Origin: Cocos nucifera
Taxonomy: Eukaryota > Streptophyta > Magnoliopsida > Arecales > Arecaceae
NCBI GenBank assembly: GCA_006176705.1
Contig: QRFJ01003317.1
Coordinates: 1 to 64,000 of the forward strand
DNA: 64,000 nt
Reading direction: 5' to 3'
The position numbers and the translations under genes are program-made. Positions 44,701-56,587 of the stretch are shown in pieces (position 1 is the stretch's first letter; each line of letters begins with the position of its first letter). The notes beneath the pieces were generated by a model. It ran no database searches and was not told the origin of the DNA. It worked only from the letters and a program-made list of their open reading frames with translations.

Positions 44701-46470
44701 CTCATGGTCGATCTGCATTGCAACCTGTGGTTCTTCCATACTCAGGCATTTCAACACTTCAAAGTATACTTCTTTGGGAAGCTCATTGGGGGTGAGTGTG
44801 GCCAGCTTGGATAGAAGGTCGGCTCTGGTATTCTCTATCCTTGGAATTTGCTGGATGCTAAAGCCATTGAAGGCTGGGATCACTCTCTTCACTCTTTCAA
44901 AATACTTCATTATATTTTTCTTCTGAGCTTCATAGCTGCCACCAACCTATTTCACTATCAGCTGTGAATCACTATAAACTTGAAGCCAATCGACTTCTAG
45001 TTCCTTGGCAATCTTGAGCCCTACTATCAGAGCTTCATATTCTGCCCCATTGTTTATTGTCGAAAACTTAAAGCGTAGTGCATATTTGACGATGATTCCT
45101 TCAGGATTGACTAGGATCAGTCCAACACCTGCGCCGAAAGTATTAGAAGAGCCATCCACATACAAGGCCTAAAAGCCTTTGGGAAGGTCCACTCTTTCTT
45201 TGAGAGAGCTTGACTACAACCATAGAATGCTAGCCTCATTCTACTCAGGTTCAGCCTTATCCGGGATTATGCATTTGACCATAAAATTGGTCAGTATCTG
45301 AGCTTTAAGCCGAGATTGATAATTGATGTCAAACTCCATCAGTTTAATAGCCCATTTCACTGCTCTTCCAAATGCATCTGTTCGATGAAGAACTGCTTTG
45401 ATTGGTTGGTCAATGAGAAGTATTATGGTATGTCTCTTGAAGTAAGGCTGAAGTCTTTTGGCTGTAATCAGAAAAGCGTAAGTCAATTTTTTCAATTTAA
45501 TGTACCTGATCTCCGCATCTCTCAAGACTCGGCTTATGTAATAGATCGGCCATTGCACTTTTACCTCTTCCTTGATCGGGACCACTATCAGGGTTGTAGA
45601 AGAGACCGCCAGGTATAAGAATAATTCTTCTCTAGGCTCAAGCTTTGCCAATAGTGGGGGTGAATCGAGGTAGTTCTTAAGTTCTTCGAATGCTTGTTGG
45701 CACTCTGCCGTCCAGCAGAAGCTCTTTGGTTGCTTGAAGATCTGAAAAAAGGACATACACTGCTCGATCGATTTCAAGATGAAGTGGTTTAAGAATGCCA
45801 CCTTTTCAATCAGGCGCTGGACTTTCTTTATTGACTTCGGGATGGTCATCTTCTGGATGGCTCGGATCTCCTTCAGATTAGCTTTGATCCCCCACCTTGT
45901 GACCATGAACCTTAAAAAATTTTCTGAGGTTACTCCGAAGGCATATTTAGTCAGATTCAGCTTCATCTTGTATCTTCGAAGAGCATTGAAAGTCTCTTCA
46001 AGATTGGCAATGTGATTAGATGAGATCTGGCTCTTGACAAGTATATCATCCACGTAGACTTCCATGTTATGATCGATCTATTCTTTGAAGATCTTATTGA
46101 CCAGGCATTGATAGATTGTGCCTACATTTTTAAGTCTGAAGGGCATGATCTTATAACAATAAAGACTATGGTCGGTGATAAAAGCAGTTTTCTTCTCATC
46201 CTTTGGTGCCATCCGGATTTGATTGTAGTCGAAGAAGGCATCCATAAAGATGAGGAGCTCATGGCCCGAAGTTGCATCCACCAACTAATCAATTCTGGGT
46301 AGGGATAGCTATTCTTTGGGCAAGCCTTGTTTAGCTTCTTAAAATCGATACACATTCTCCACTTGTCGTTGGCCTTCTGGACTAGAACCACATTGAAAAC
46401 CCAACTCGAGTAATAGACTTTTCGAATAAATCCAGCCTTAAGGAGCTTATCTACTTCCTCCATTATTGCC
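44701..46470 (-). pseudogene. pol: Tat reverse transcriptase, RNase H and additional RNase H
   Basis: Reverse transcriptase fingers lie in 46122-46463 (minus), with FIRKVYYSSWVFNVVLVQK and WRMCIDFKKLNKACPK. The catalytic box is intact as VYVDDILVKSQ at the start of the 274-codon frame 45241-46065. That frame goes on through the thumb, connection and first RNase H (TAECQQAFEELKNYL, YFKRHTIILLIDQPI). After stops, the second RNase H (44947-45165) shows YVDGSSNTFGAGVGLIL, NNGAEYEALIVGLKIAKEL and YSDSQLIV, giving the D-E-D catalytic set. Next follows a tail with RIENTRADLLSKLATL (44750-44910). Frames are separated by stops and a frameshift near 46280. Confidence 0.9.
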
Positions 46471-47270
46471 TTCTGCCTTTTTGATGCATGACCTCAAATT
46501 TTCTGTTTCACTATCTTGCACTCGAAATCAACAACCAACCGATGTTTCATGACCTCGACATCAATTTCCAACATATCTGCTAAGATTCAGGTGAAAATAT
46601 TAGCATTCTTTCATAGAAAGGCAATGAGCTGCTCCCAAACTTCATCCCCCAGGTTGGAGCCGATCTGCACTATGTATTCTACATTTCCGTTATTCAGAGG
46701 GACAGCTACAAGGTCTTTCATGGGTTTACCCCGCTCTTCAGTAAGGTCGTCATGGACATCTAGATCATTAATCGAGCAAGGGTCGGGTTGGCTATTACTT
46801 TGCAAAGCGATGGAGTAGCAGTGCCTTGCCAAAATCTGATCTCCTTAACCTTGCCAATTCCGCAGCTCGTCAGAAACTTCATTTTTAGGTAGTAGGTCGA
46901 CACCACAGTCCAGAGTGCATTTAGCTTAGGTCGGCCGAGAATTGTGTTGTAGGCTGATGGAGCTTTCACAACCAGAAAGTCAACCTACGCTTTGGCTCGC
47001 TTTGGGTATTGTCCTACAGCCATAGTTAATGTTATTATTTCTTTAATTGGCACAACATCGCCAGTGAAGCCCACTAATCGAGAGTTCATAGGTCCCAGGT
47101 GGTCATTGGGTATAGACATTTTAGAGAAAGCATCAAAAAATAAAACATTAGTAGAGTTTCCATTATCTACTAGAACGCGGCATATATCATAATCAGCAAT
47201 GTTTAAAGAAATTACAATGGCATCATTGTGCAGGAACTAGACCCCTTGGGCATCCTCATCAGCGAAAGTG
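46471..47270 (-). pseudogene. pol: Tat protease region
   Basis: Minus-strand aspartic protease with CRVLVDNGNSTNVLFFDAF (about 47125-47185), where living copies have D-T/N-G-S-S. A LVGFTGD.VPIKEIITL segment and YNTILGRPKLNALWTVVSTY (46890-46970) follow. Stops interrupt the frame. Gag processing enzyme of the element; inactive here. Confidence 0.82.
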
Positions 47271-48877
47271 ATGGGCTCCTCAGTCCTCCGCCTCTTCGCA
47301 GGCTCCGTCGATCCACTAGCCTTCTTTCATCGAAGTCCTTTAGAGATGGTGTTGATGATGCCAAGCGAGGGTCGATCTCCTTATTACTCCTCTCTCCTTA
47401 ATAGCTCTAGTTGCGGCAGCGTCCTTAGTTGATCTTCCCTCACTTCTGGTCGGCATCTCAAAAATTGGCCTAGCCAATCCCACTTGATGAGCTCCTCGAT
47501 CTCATCTTGGAGTTGAATACATTCTTCAGTATCGTGATCGTGGTCACGATGATAAAGGCAGTATTTGTTAGGATTGTGCTTGCCAAGATGAGACCTTGGT
47601 AGTTACTCCTTGATTTCGATCAACACCTAGATTCTCGAAGCATTGAGGGGAGCATAGTTGTAGAACCTTCTATGGGGGAGCCCCGTCGTGCCCCTCTATT
47701 CGGGCTTCTTTATTTTTGAGCTCGAAAAGGAGTTGGACTCGCATGTACTTGGGGGGAGTTCTAGAGTGTGGCTGAGCTTTACTTGATTTTTCTTTAGCTA
47801 TGGGCATACTTGATTTGCCCGCTCATGGCTCTCCGGTGGCTTCACTATTCTTGACCTTAAAGGCCTCTTCTACTCGACCGTAACCTTCAGTCCGAGCCAG
47901 CATGTCCGCAAAATTCTTGGGATATTTCTTCTTTCGAAAGAATAGCAGATCATTCTTCTGAAGGCCATCCTTTAATGCGGCCATTGTAATAGATTGATCC
48001 AAGTTTCGGACCTCTAGTGCAACAGCATTAAAACAGATGATATAGGTCCGTATGGATTCTCCCTCCTTTTGCTTGATGTTATTGAGAGAGTCTGAGCCTC
48101 GTCGAGGACATTAGCTGCTGATGAAATGAGTCACAAACTGATGGCTCATCTGATAAAAAAAATGATAGTATTCGGCTTGAGGGTCGAGTACCAGTTCCTC
48201 GCTGCTCCATTCAAGATTGATGGAAAAGCTTGGCATAGGATGGCATTTGGCGCGCCATGGAGTAGCATCATGATCTGAAAGATCTCCAAGTGGTCAATCG
48301 AATTAGTGGTCCCATCGTAGTTCTTAAACTGGAGGAACCTGAAGCTTGGCGGGATCGGTTCCTACATAATTTGATGAGAGAAAGGAGGATTGATGTAGAT
48401 ATCATTATCGTGAAAGGAGGGAGCATGGTGGAGTTTCTCGATCCATCAGTTCATTTCTTGTAGTTTTTAGTCGAGGGCCTGATCTTGATCATGGGTCTCA
48501 GAGGATTTTCGATTATAGATGGGAAATGTTTCTTCAGAAAAAGAGTCATGATCGGAATAAGAACTCTCTACTCTCTGCTTTCTCTTTTCGGAGATCACTG
48601 ACCGACTTGCCTAAGTCGATCATCCTCAGACTAGGTCTTGAGGTTCTTGAGAAGCCTGCTCCGACTAAATTAATGCTAGAGGCTGCTACTGCTGCATGAC
48701 CTACACTACTTCAGTGAGGTTGTAAATCTATTAGATCAGCAGGTTGAACTGCTCCACATCCACCATTGCAGTTAGTGGAGCTTGAGATGTAGGAGATGAA
48801 ATAGGGATGGATAGATCTGAATGAGATCTGGCCATAGAGGTGGTTGACCTTTGGGTTAAAACCTTCTTAGGAGGCAT
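47271..48877 (-). pseudogene. gag: Tat gag
   Basis: Starts with MPPKKVLTQRST at ATG 48875-48877. The core domain (about 47900-48400) reads LNGAARNWYS, QKEGESIRTYI and LEVRNLDQSITMAALKDGLQ. The C-terminal zinc-like motif CLYHRDHDHDTEEC lies near 47520-47570. In-frame stops are spread throughout. The gag fragment at 1-877 is a second, independent copy of its first part. Confidence 0.83.
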
Positions 48878-48994
48878 CTTTGTTGGGAAGAAAACTCTGA
48901 ATTAGAAGAAAAAATCTCTATTGGATACTCCTTTAAGAATAAGAAAACCTCAAGAATGAGAAGATTCAAGGTATCCTTTCTCTAGCGCTAATCC

Positions 48995-49935
48995 TGTTAG
49001 TGGGAAATTTGGTTGACGTCGGAATCGGTACTAGAGTCGGAGAGGATGAGGTCATCGTTGGCGACTTACAAAATAAATTTTGCCTGGAGTCGGAGGTGGT
49101 GGTTCTGGCAAGATCCTTCAATGATCAAGTCAGCTTTTTCGGCTAACAGAAATGGAGTGCTTAGCAGAGTTTTTAGAAAGAGATTAAAAGCTTCAAGAAG
49201 AAAGCGTATCTGAAGGGTCGCTTATATAGACAGAGCTTGTAACAAACTGATAGTGACAGTCATAACTGTTTGATAGTGGATTGTTCAAAACCACGTGGAG
49301 TTTATTATAGAAGGTAATATCTGTTGTCGAGATGTACTAGCTAGAGTTTGGATGGAACGATTGTAGGTGATGGAGCATCCCTCACTGATGTTGTTCTAGA
49401 GGAGCTCGAAGGTTCTCGAGATCAGCTATACGTGGGTTATTATTCGCCATATTGAGAGTCGATGTTGAGATACTTTTGGGCAGTTGGAAGGAGTTCGACG
49501 GAAGGAGAAGTTCGAGAGGAGTTCAATAGGTGGAGAAGTCTGGCTGAAGGAGTAGTTCGGAAGGAGTTTGATTGGTGGAGAAGTCTGACTGAAGGAGAAG
49601 TTCAGATGGATTTCAACTGATGGAGAGTTCAGAAGAAGTTCAACTGATGGAGAAGTCTGGCTGAAGAAAAAGTTTGGAAGGAGTTCGATTGGTAGAGAAG
49701 TCCGAAACTCTCAATAGAGCATGAAAGTTCATTTGGAGGAAGTTCTACTAAAAGAGGGCTAACTACCTAGGGTGGAAGAGCTCGGCCACCCCTGCTATTC
49801 AAGCTCATCTGGGTGAAGTCCAGAGGAATCTTGCAAATTCGATCGAGGCTCAATATTGGTTATCGCTACCGGATGGGATCATTCAGTGATCAGATATCTA
49901 ACCGAACTTCGATAGGAGCAGGTTTACCCCTAACA
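48995..49935 (-). repeat. LTR A, 5' LTR of the truncated Tat element
   Basis: 941 bases, TGTTAG..CTAACA on the plus strand. It has a TATATAAGC box (minus) near 49218-49226 and ~28-base GGAGAAGTC/GGAGTTCGA repeats at about 49480-49700. The first repeats contain TTGGTGGAGAAGTCTG..TGAAGGAG units. Copia LTR C follows at 49936 without its own start. Confidence 0.87.
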
Positions 49936-52164
49936 ACAACTAAATCCTTGGTCATCTTTTGAGCATTGAGGTCAAGGGGATGAATTATATAGTAATCATA
50001 TGCCATAGGTTTATGGATGTTGCGTTGCGATTATTCGATCTATTCGGACATTGGGTATCATTGTTAGATGGTTATATCGATTGATATACAAAATTGATTT
50101 CTGTGTTACTGACTTAGTGTTCGAACCTATGGGGTTACACACAATAGAAGTTTCTAGCCGATCTGATGGCTGATCAAGAGTCCAATGATTTGGGACACTA
50201 TGATCAAGAGTTCCATTGGACTGAAACTCTATAATCGGGTGTCCCGCTAGACTAGAATTCTATCTTTTCGAGTTTCACTGGATTGAGACTCTAATATTAT
50301 TGGAAGATTAATTAGTAATTAGATTATTGGTTGGCTCAATTTGATTGAGTAATGAGATTTGAATCAAATCTGATTGAATTATATTCGATTGGATTTGATC
50401 CGATTAGATTATGAGATGATCTAATCGCTATGGAAGAATTATCCCTGATTTAATCAAGACTTGAACTTAATTAATTTTTAATTTGATTAGGATTTAATTA
50501 AGATGGAATAAGCCTAATTTGATTAGATTTATTTTAGCCTAATTAGATTTGGACAAATAGGTTTGGATGAAACCAAATTGGACATGTCAAATAGTTCAAA
50601 ATTGTTTTGAATTTTCTCCTTTGCACCTTGACCTTTGACCATGCCATCCTTCATGCCATTTCTAAAATGTGCACAAGTTTTTCCCATGCAGAAAGTAGAG
50701 TTGGCATCTCCTTCTTTCTCTCTTTAACCTGGTCTAAGAGTTGGATTAGGATGGAATTTGTCTTGAATTTTGAATTCCAAATAATTTGTTAGAGGTTGGA
50801 ACTACTCCAACCTCTCAACCTTATCACCTCCCCATGCCACCTCTCTTTTTGTCGCACATTTTATTTTATGATCAGCATGTGTAGAAGGAGAGTCCTTCTG
50901 CGTGTTATACACCTTGTATTGGCATTGGATGAGGATGGAGCCTCACTTGAATTTTGAATTCAAGTCATGTGGGTGCAGAAGGAGAGTCCTTTTGCATGTT
51001 ATACACCTTATATTGGCATTGGATGAGGATGGAGCTTCACTTGAATTTTGAATTCAAGTTGGGGATTGAAACAAATTCAACCTCCCATCCTTATCCAAAC
51101 CACACGTGCATTTCCCACTTCTAGTCGCCCATTTAAGATGGAATTTTTCATGGGCGTGCATGAGGGAGTGAGGAATCCTTCTAGGAATTAAACACTGAGA
51201 GGGGTCGTTGGTTTCTGGGCATGGGAAATTCTAGAGAGAGAAGTCCTATACCAGCTTTTGTGCCTATCTCTTCTTACACACCATATTTTTTATTTCTCTT
51301 TTGGATGTTCACTTTAGATGGGATTTGAGTGGGGTAGGTATAGATAGGAGAGTCCTTTTGCATGTGAAAATTTATTTCATAAAAAAAATCCAAGGAGAGT
51401 GGGCGTGAGAATTTTTCTGGCATCAGGGTTTTTTGAGAATCCTTCTATACCCTGCCTTTCTTTCTTAGATTAGATCTAAGACAGATTGGCAGGCAATTTT
51501 TTTGTGAAAGGTGTTTCATGTGAAAATCATAAAGAGGGCATGAGGGCCTTGTGGGCGTGTGATCTGATAGTCAGAAAAATTCTATGAGTAGAGTCTCTAG
51601 GGTTTTAGGGTATGGGTAGCACTAGAGTTTTGAGCTAGGGTTCGAAAAGTGAGATCGAGTGTTGTGAGTGCCAGATCTCCATAAAACTTTTTACATCACC
51701 TCCTCATTCTCCAAAGTATGTATTCTGGTCTCCTGGAGTGTCCAGATGATTGAAAGAAGAAGATCGATCTAGATCAATAAAGATCGAGCGTCGAAGATTC
51801 CGACAAGGAGCTAGCACTTCGATGGAGCTTATCGGGATCAGGAGTTTCGTGTGAACCATCTGTAGAGATCGGATGATCTATGTGGCTACATCACGATGCG
51901 AGGAGCCTCTTCCAAGTTTTCAAATTGCGAAGATCGTCTATCCGCACTCCGGTATCGTATTCTGAACATGAGTAGTAAATTTGATTTACTAATTCGTGCA
52001 TTCAATTTTCTTCATACATATATAACATGTCTCGATCCCAGTGTAAAATTTTCATGATTAGATCATAGCATGCATAGATCAATTAGATTAATCTATTTTC
52101 TTCTGTCGTAATTTTTTTGAAAAAAAATTGAAATGCATGTTTAAAATCTGCATGTTTTCCTTCA
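49936..52164 (+). repeat. Copia LTR C, plus orientation, 5' end cut
   Basis: From about 50590 to 52164 it is the inverted counterpart of 18069-19400 (shared blocks include ACTTGAATTTTGAATTCAAG and AGGATCTGA.. near the end), and it ends TTTTCCTTCA. The part 49936-50590 belongs by composition to the same LTR but has no second copy here. The true LTR start was removed by the Tat insertion. No primer binding site follows, so it is a 3' or solo LTR. Confidence 0.65.
50875..51060 (+). repeat. Tandem duplication (~90 bases) inside LTR C
   Basis: Two consecutive copies of a block that starts GTAGAAGGAGAGTCCTTCTG / GCAGAAGGAGAGTCCTTTTG and ends TTGAATTTTGAATTCAAG. The minus-strand LTR C at 19150-19265 has this block once. 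Confidence 0.8.
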
Positions 52165-52811
52165 ATGACATCAACATAGCAGTGTTGATGACATTCAGAT
52201 AAATGTGAACTTCTTCCAAATTGATCGAATCTTATGCATGGTCCGATCCTTTTGATTTTAATTGATCCTTATCCTGATTCGTAATTCAATTATTGGCTAT
52301 ATCCAAACTTCGGTAGCCATCACACTTCAAACAATTTGACTTCCTTTCAAGCCAATGTCACGAGCTTAATCCTTGGCTTCGACATATTCATCAATCAGCA
52401 TATCTATCAATGTCCTCAGCTGAAGTTTGCTGATTCTATCTATACCTTCGATTTGATTGGGAAAGCGCTTATAGCACCCTAATTGGCACCAAAAGGAACA
52501 AGACAAGTTCAACTACTTGATCTAATAAATCTTGATTTAAAATTTCAAGACAACCATGCTATGATCTGCCTAATAAACTTTCTTAACAACCTAACCATCT
52601 CTACCTATAAAAGAAGCTACAAGGAGACCCCCATAAGTATGCAAGAACTCTCTATCTCCACTCCTTATCTGTTTTCTGTGATTAACTTGAACGTTAGAGG
52701 ATCTCCGTTGGAGCCAGCTCTGATCAGAACTTCTTTTATAGGTAATCTCTCTAGAAGAGGCATGCCACTGCTCCAACTTCTCCGATTAATAGTTGGATCT
52801 CAGTGTCAACA
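52165..52811 (+). repeat. Unassigned LTR-like stretch with a terminal hairpin
   Basis: TGTTGATGAC at 52183 and TGTCAACA ending at 52811 give TG..CA ends about 630 bases apart. TATAAAA at 52606-52612 is well placed for an LTR promoter. The start is one arm of a 12-base inverted repeat with one mismatch (52165-52176 and 52183-52194). No target duplication and no second copy in the window were found. Confidence 0.35.
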
Positions 52812-52817
52812 ACTTGT

Positions 52818-53083
52818 ATGGAGATGACCATGAGAAGCGGGCTCTAGCTCAACTGTCAGCAACTAAACTAGTTGAGCAAATACGAAAAGAATTTTCCATC
52901 AAGATCACATCTTATTTTTAATATTTGGTGAGATGGAAAAATTAACTAGCGGTCCAAGGTTCTTGGATATCAGAAGCTAGGTTGATGAAGCTCTTCCCTA
53001 CTTTATTGGAGAAATACAAGGTTCTAACTCAGGGGCAAGTTCCCTACAATTTTGAGGGAATGATGCACAGGCCATGGACTTAA
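52818..53083 (+). pseudogene. Gypsy pol 3' end with chromodomain-like remnant
   Basis: One frame with a few stops reads DDHEKRALAQLSATKLVEQI, then YLVRWKN, GSWISEARLMKLFPTLLEKY and a final stop at 53081-53083. The Y-L-V-R-W-K and E/S-W pattern followed by an acidic helix resembles the chromodomain at the end of chromovirus integrase, which binds histone marks to direct insertion. The match is short and partly decayed. It could be the end of another gypsy lineage. Confidence 0.4.
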
Positions 53084-53645
53084 CTGATGTGCACTTGAAC
53101 TAATATATATTAAATGCTCACCAAAGAAATAAAAAGATTTGACAGTAAGCTTGAGCCTGTATTATTTCCATAAAGTTGTTACAGATTAGTAAAAAATTTT
53201 TGATCTTATTTAAACAAGTGACATCAAGATAAGTTAAAAATCTCATCTCACCAAGTTGCTAATATAAATCAGAGATGTTGTCCAACCAATTGATGTCAAG
53301 ATGAGCATACATCTGATCCAAAGGAACATTATTGGTAATGTTCTATATTTTTTTTTATTTGTAAAAAATGAATATGGATATATTTGTGGAAAGGTTGGAA
53401 GGTCCTATAGCTATAAATATATAAAAAAAAATGCCGAATTGATTAAAATTTCTAGTTTTATTCTCTATTATTTTGTGAAAGTTATTATTATTTCTTCTTG
53501 GATTTCTATCTTGCTACTCTATTATTTTGTAGATTATTATTCTTAAAAGATCAGCAGGTGCACTAGCTATGCTTGCTGGATTGCATTACCTAAATATTCT
53601 GGTTAATAAATATTCTGCTTGGGTTTGAATTTCTAAACCATTTAT
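53084..53645. other. AT-rich stretch, nothing assigned
   Basis: No LTR terminus, coding motif or RNA gene seen. It lies directly upstream of the CpG-rich candidate exon and could include a host promoter. The 81-codon open frame at 53301-53546 is AT-rich chance sequence. Confidence 0.4.
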
Positions 53646-54017
53646 TAAATTTGACAAATTGGCCAATCCACCCAGGTCTCTCTGTGGGGGCATGTTTCTG
53701 ATCCAGCCCGAACCGCTGCCACATCTCGCAATTAGTCAAGGTGCAAGCGGAGCTTCGGTTGATTATTTAGATAACACGAGGCCTAGCCGTCCAATCAACA
53801 ACCAGTGGGTTCGGTTCCTTCGCAGCCCTCGTCGCTGCGTTTCGACGGTCGCAACCCCACGGGTCTCTTCACCCCGACCCCCGGTTATCGGTCGCATCCC
53901 GGCATCCTCTATCTCCCCAGCTCACCCTTTCCCCAAGCTGTCAACGTTTCGGCTCCGGCGCTTCGATCACTACTTCGACCCCTCGGATCATCGACTCCAG
54001 CGTCCCGATCATCTCCG
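53646..54017 (+). other. Candidate host-gene first exon, CpG-rich, with splice donor
   Basis: A C/G-rich block with many intact CpG sites, unlike the CpG-poor transposon sequence around it. An open frame runs from ATG 53692 (MFLIQPEPLPHLAIS) to the end of the block, Arg/Pro/Ser-rich and without recognised domain; it may be untranslated leader. The block ends CCG with GTGAGT starting at 54018, a strong plant 5' splice site. Then GAACCCTAACCCTAATTG (54027-54044) resembles the telo-box common at the 5' ends of plant housekeeping genes. No downstream exon could be identified in the window, so the gene is unnamed. Confidence 0.5.
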
Positions 54018-56587
54018 GTGAGTTCTTGAACCCTAACCCTAATTGATCCTGATCATGTCAGTGGATCTCCATGGCCCCGTGCCTGGATCCACATAAATTT
54101 CTTGCTTTTTGTTTGATTCATGCCTGAATTTTACCATTTGATTGGATGTAAGCCTTCGATCTGCCCGCTTGTACGAGGATTTTGCGTTGTTTATGCCTGG
54201 ATCTGTCTGTCACATGCTCAAAATCCGACGGAAAGAAGGGTCGGGAGAAATAGACGGAGGGGATCGATGCACGTATGATGTATTAATGAATCTTTCTGGA
54301 CAATAGATTTATAGATCCAGAAACAGGTTAGAATGAGATGTGGAGGCAATGATTTCGAAAACCCACTCCTAAACTTGATCTGGAGCAACAAATAGAAAGG
54401 GAAAAATTTGATAATGATTGAGAAAGGATGAGGGGGCCAGACTGAAGGCAGATGTATTGCAAAATCCGGTGGTGGGATTGGAGAGGAATCTGGAACTGGA
54501 TTGGATAATTTAGCAGAAATAAGAAAAAGGGTGGGCAAAGCACGGTTCTTTCTTTTATTTTTTGATGTTTTCCATCTTATCCATCTTCAACCGGCATTTG
54601 GAAATTCTTTTGCTCACCACTGTTAATCTGGCTGTCTTATTCTGTTCCAAATTACACAAACACCATTCATAATCTCTAATTGATAAATAATCAAAATGTT
54701 TAGATATTTACTTTTAATCAGTAGATGCGTTATGGTATAAACAGTTCTGATATAGACTCATTTGGAAATTATCAGGAAAATAGAGAATAACACCTTGTAG
54801 ATGGATATTGCAATTTGATCAATCTGCATAAGAATTGTTAAAGGTATCTGGAATTGACAAATTGCTCTACTCCATAGAACACCCTAAGATTAGGATTCTA
54901 TTCTGGATGGTTTCTATTGATGTTCTCTATTTGGAAATTTAGCATTGTTAAGTTGGTGGGTCAATGATGTATCAGCTTCCTTATAGGATTGAGTTAAATC
55001 GGAGTTCCTAACCTAGACAAATTTGATGCTGGAGTATTACCCTTGCCTGTACTGTTTCTTTTGCTGCAATTTGGAGATAAAAACTATTTTTTGCTGATCC
55101 ATGCCTCTCTTGCTTTTGTGATACATGATACTTATTCTTCAAACTACTTGCCAGCAATTGGTTGGTGGTTCTAATTGTTAGTTTGTAAACTCAATGGGTG
55201 TCGGGTGCTAGTGGACTTGGTTTGCATTCCTACCTACACATTTAAATTCATTATTTTTATAAATTTGATGGGGCTGGTAACCCCTTTCCATTTTTTCAAA
55301 AAAGGTCACCACCTTTTTGTGATGAAGGTGCTAATTGATTCATAGTGGTTTGCTTTTCGCATTTGAGATATTTCCTAATGCATTCTAGTTTCTTGACATT
55401 TAGTTCTTTGGAGGTAGAGGTTGTGTGAAATGTTTTCTTGATACATTTAGATGATACATATGCTTGTCATCTTGCATTTAGATGATTAATTGGAATTGAC
55501 TTTTCTGATGTTGTATATGTTTAACTTTGTAGTGAAATGAGAGATGAATTTGTAGAACATATAATGGGATAGTATTGGTTTGTATTAAGAAAGGTTCAGT
55601 CATTGTATATGGTGCCTACAACCTAGGAACATAGTGAGATAGGAGGGGTACTTGTAGGATCAATGCCCCCTTATGTATTGTTCCCTACTCACACAATGAA
55701 TAGTGTGACACATGGGGGGCATCAACTGTAAAACTGCCTTCCCCCAATATTTGTTGATTCTGGTGTTCTAGTTGCCACTAGTTGTAGCTGAAACTTGTTC
55801 CTTGTATAAACCCATTAGTGAATTAATGAAACTTCATGATTTTGAAAAGTGGGCTTGATGCTCGCCTATGCAATCACCTAAGGTAGATTGGGCCCTTGTA
55901 TGCCCCACCTGAGCCTGGGTGTGCCAAATAAATAGCTTGTCACTTGGCAGGTGCTTAGGTGCACATCTACACTTGAGGAAGGCAATTAAGTCAAGTGCCT
56001 AGGTTTGGGTCATATTATCTTGGGTCAGTTGTTTGTTGTTAACTTGCTATCCGACCAATTAGCTTACCTCATTCATGCGCCAACCTGATTCCTTTTGAAT
56101 ATAGCTTCTATTGAAGCAAATCCTAAGGAACCTTAAGATGATGAGAAGAAAATGGACTAACGGTCTTGGACTTCGTCAAAGATGGATTCGATGCTCGGCA
56201 ATTAGCAGTCAGCTAAGTTGGTGTTTTCCGGCCCTCCTTTCCTTCTTTACCTACTTTTCTTCTTTTTTCTATTTTTCTTCTGTTTTGGGTTGCTCACAAT
56301 AATAGTGGTGGTGGGTTGGACATAGGTGGCGACCCTACAATTGGTGTTGCTATTCTAGCTTGCCAATGTAGGCTGTAGAAGGTTGTTCTCAATAGGAATG
56401 ACTATAGCTGGTGTTGTAAACAAAGTTGTTATTGTTGGCAATGCCCCCTTGCGTATAGTAGCTTCTAAATGGTCGAGTAATGAGATACTAAAAGGAGATA
56501 TAAGGCAAGACTAGAAAAGGCAAACTATACTAAAACTAAATATAAATTCTATCAAGTAGATCGGGAGAAAAGTTCAAAATAGCTATA
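54018..56587 (+). other. Intron-like sequence without LTR elements
   Basis: T-rich plus-strand sequence with ordinary composition, starting at the GTGAGT donor. No LTRs, coding motifs or tRNA were found. A degenerate repeat (55855-56040) lies within it. A short stretch at 56110-56210 could be a decayed exon copy but is out of frame. Confidence 0.45.
55855..56040 (+). repeat. Degenerate GCCTAGGCG-type dispersed repeat
   Basis: Repeated CTCGCCTATGC, CACCTAAGG, GCCCCACCTGAG, GGTGCTTAGGTGC and GTGCCTAGG words recall short dispersed plant repeats built on GCCTAGGCG. Boundaries are not defined. Confidence 0.3.

Larger units (their letters stand above)
44701..49935 (-). mobile_element. Tat-type gypsy element, truncated (5' LTR to second RNase H)
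   Basis: Minus strand: 5' LTR (48995-49935), post-LTR sequence GGATTAGCGCTAGAG, gag, protease, reverse transcriptase, RNase H and an additional RNase H. Integrase and 3' LTR are absent; the left end joins copia B gag at 44700/44701. The extra RNase H after the usual one is the mark of the Tat lineage. This is the best reference for the other LTR A copies in the window. Confidence 0.88.

Noticed and set aside
44463..44910. Frames crossing 44700 on both strands
   Set aside because: Chimeras of copia B gag and Tat pol made by the junction, not a fusion gene.
53692..54021. Protein-coding gene of 110 codons
   Set aside because: The frame's stop is part of the GTGAGT splice donor, and the translation has no recognised family; better described as a candidate first exon.
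56100..56302. Possible exon with frame pieces such as DFVKDGFDARQL
   Set aside because: Needs a frameshift and passes stops; no clear acceptor and donor pair. Possibly a decayed copy of an exon, not supported enough to annotate.
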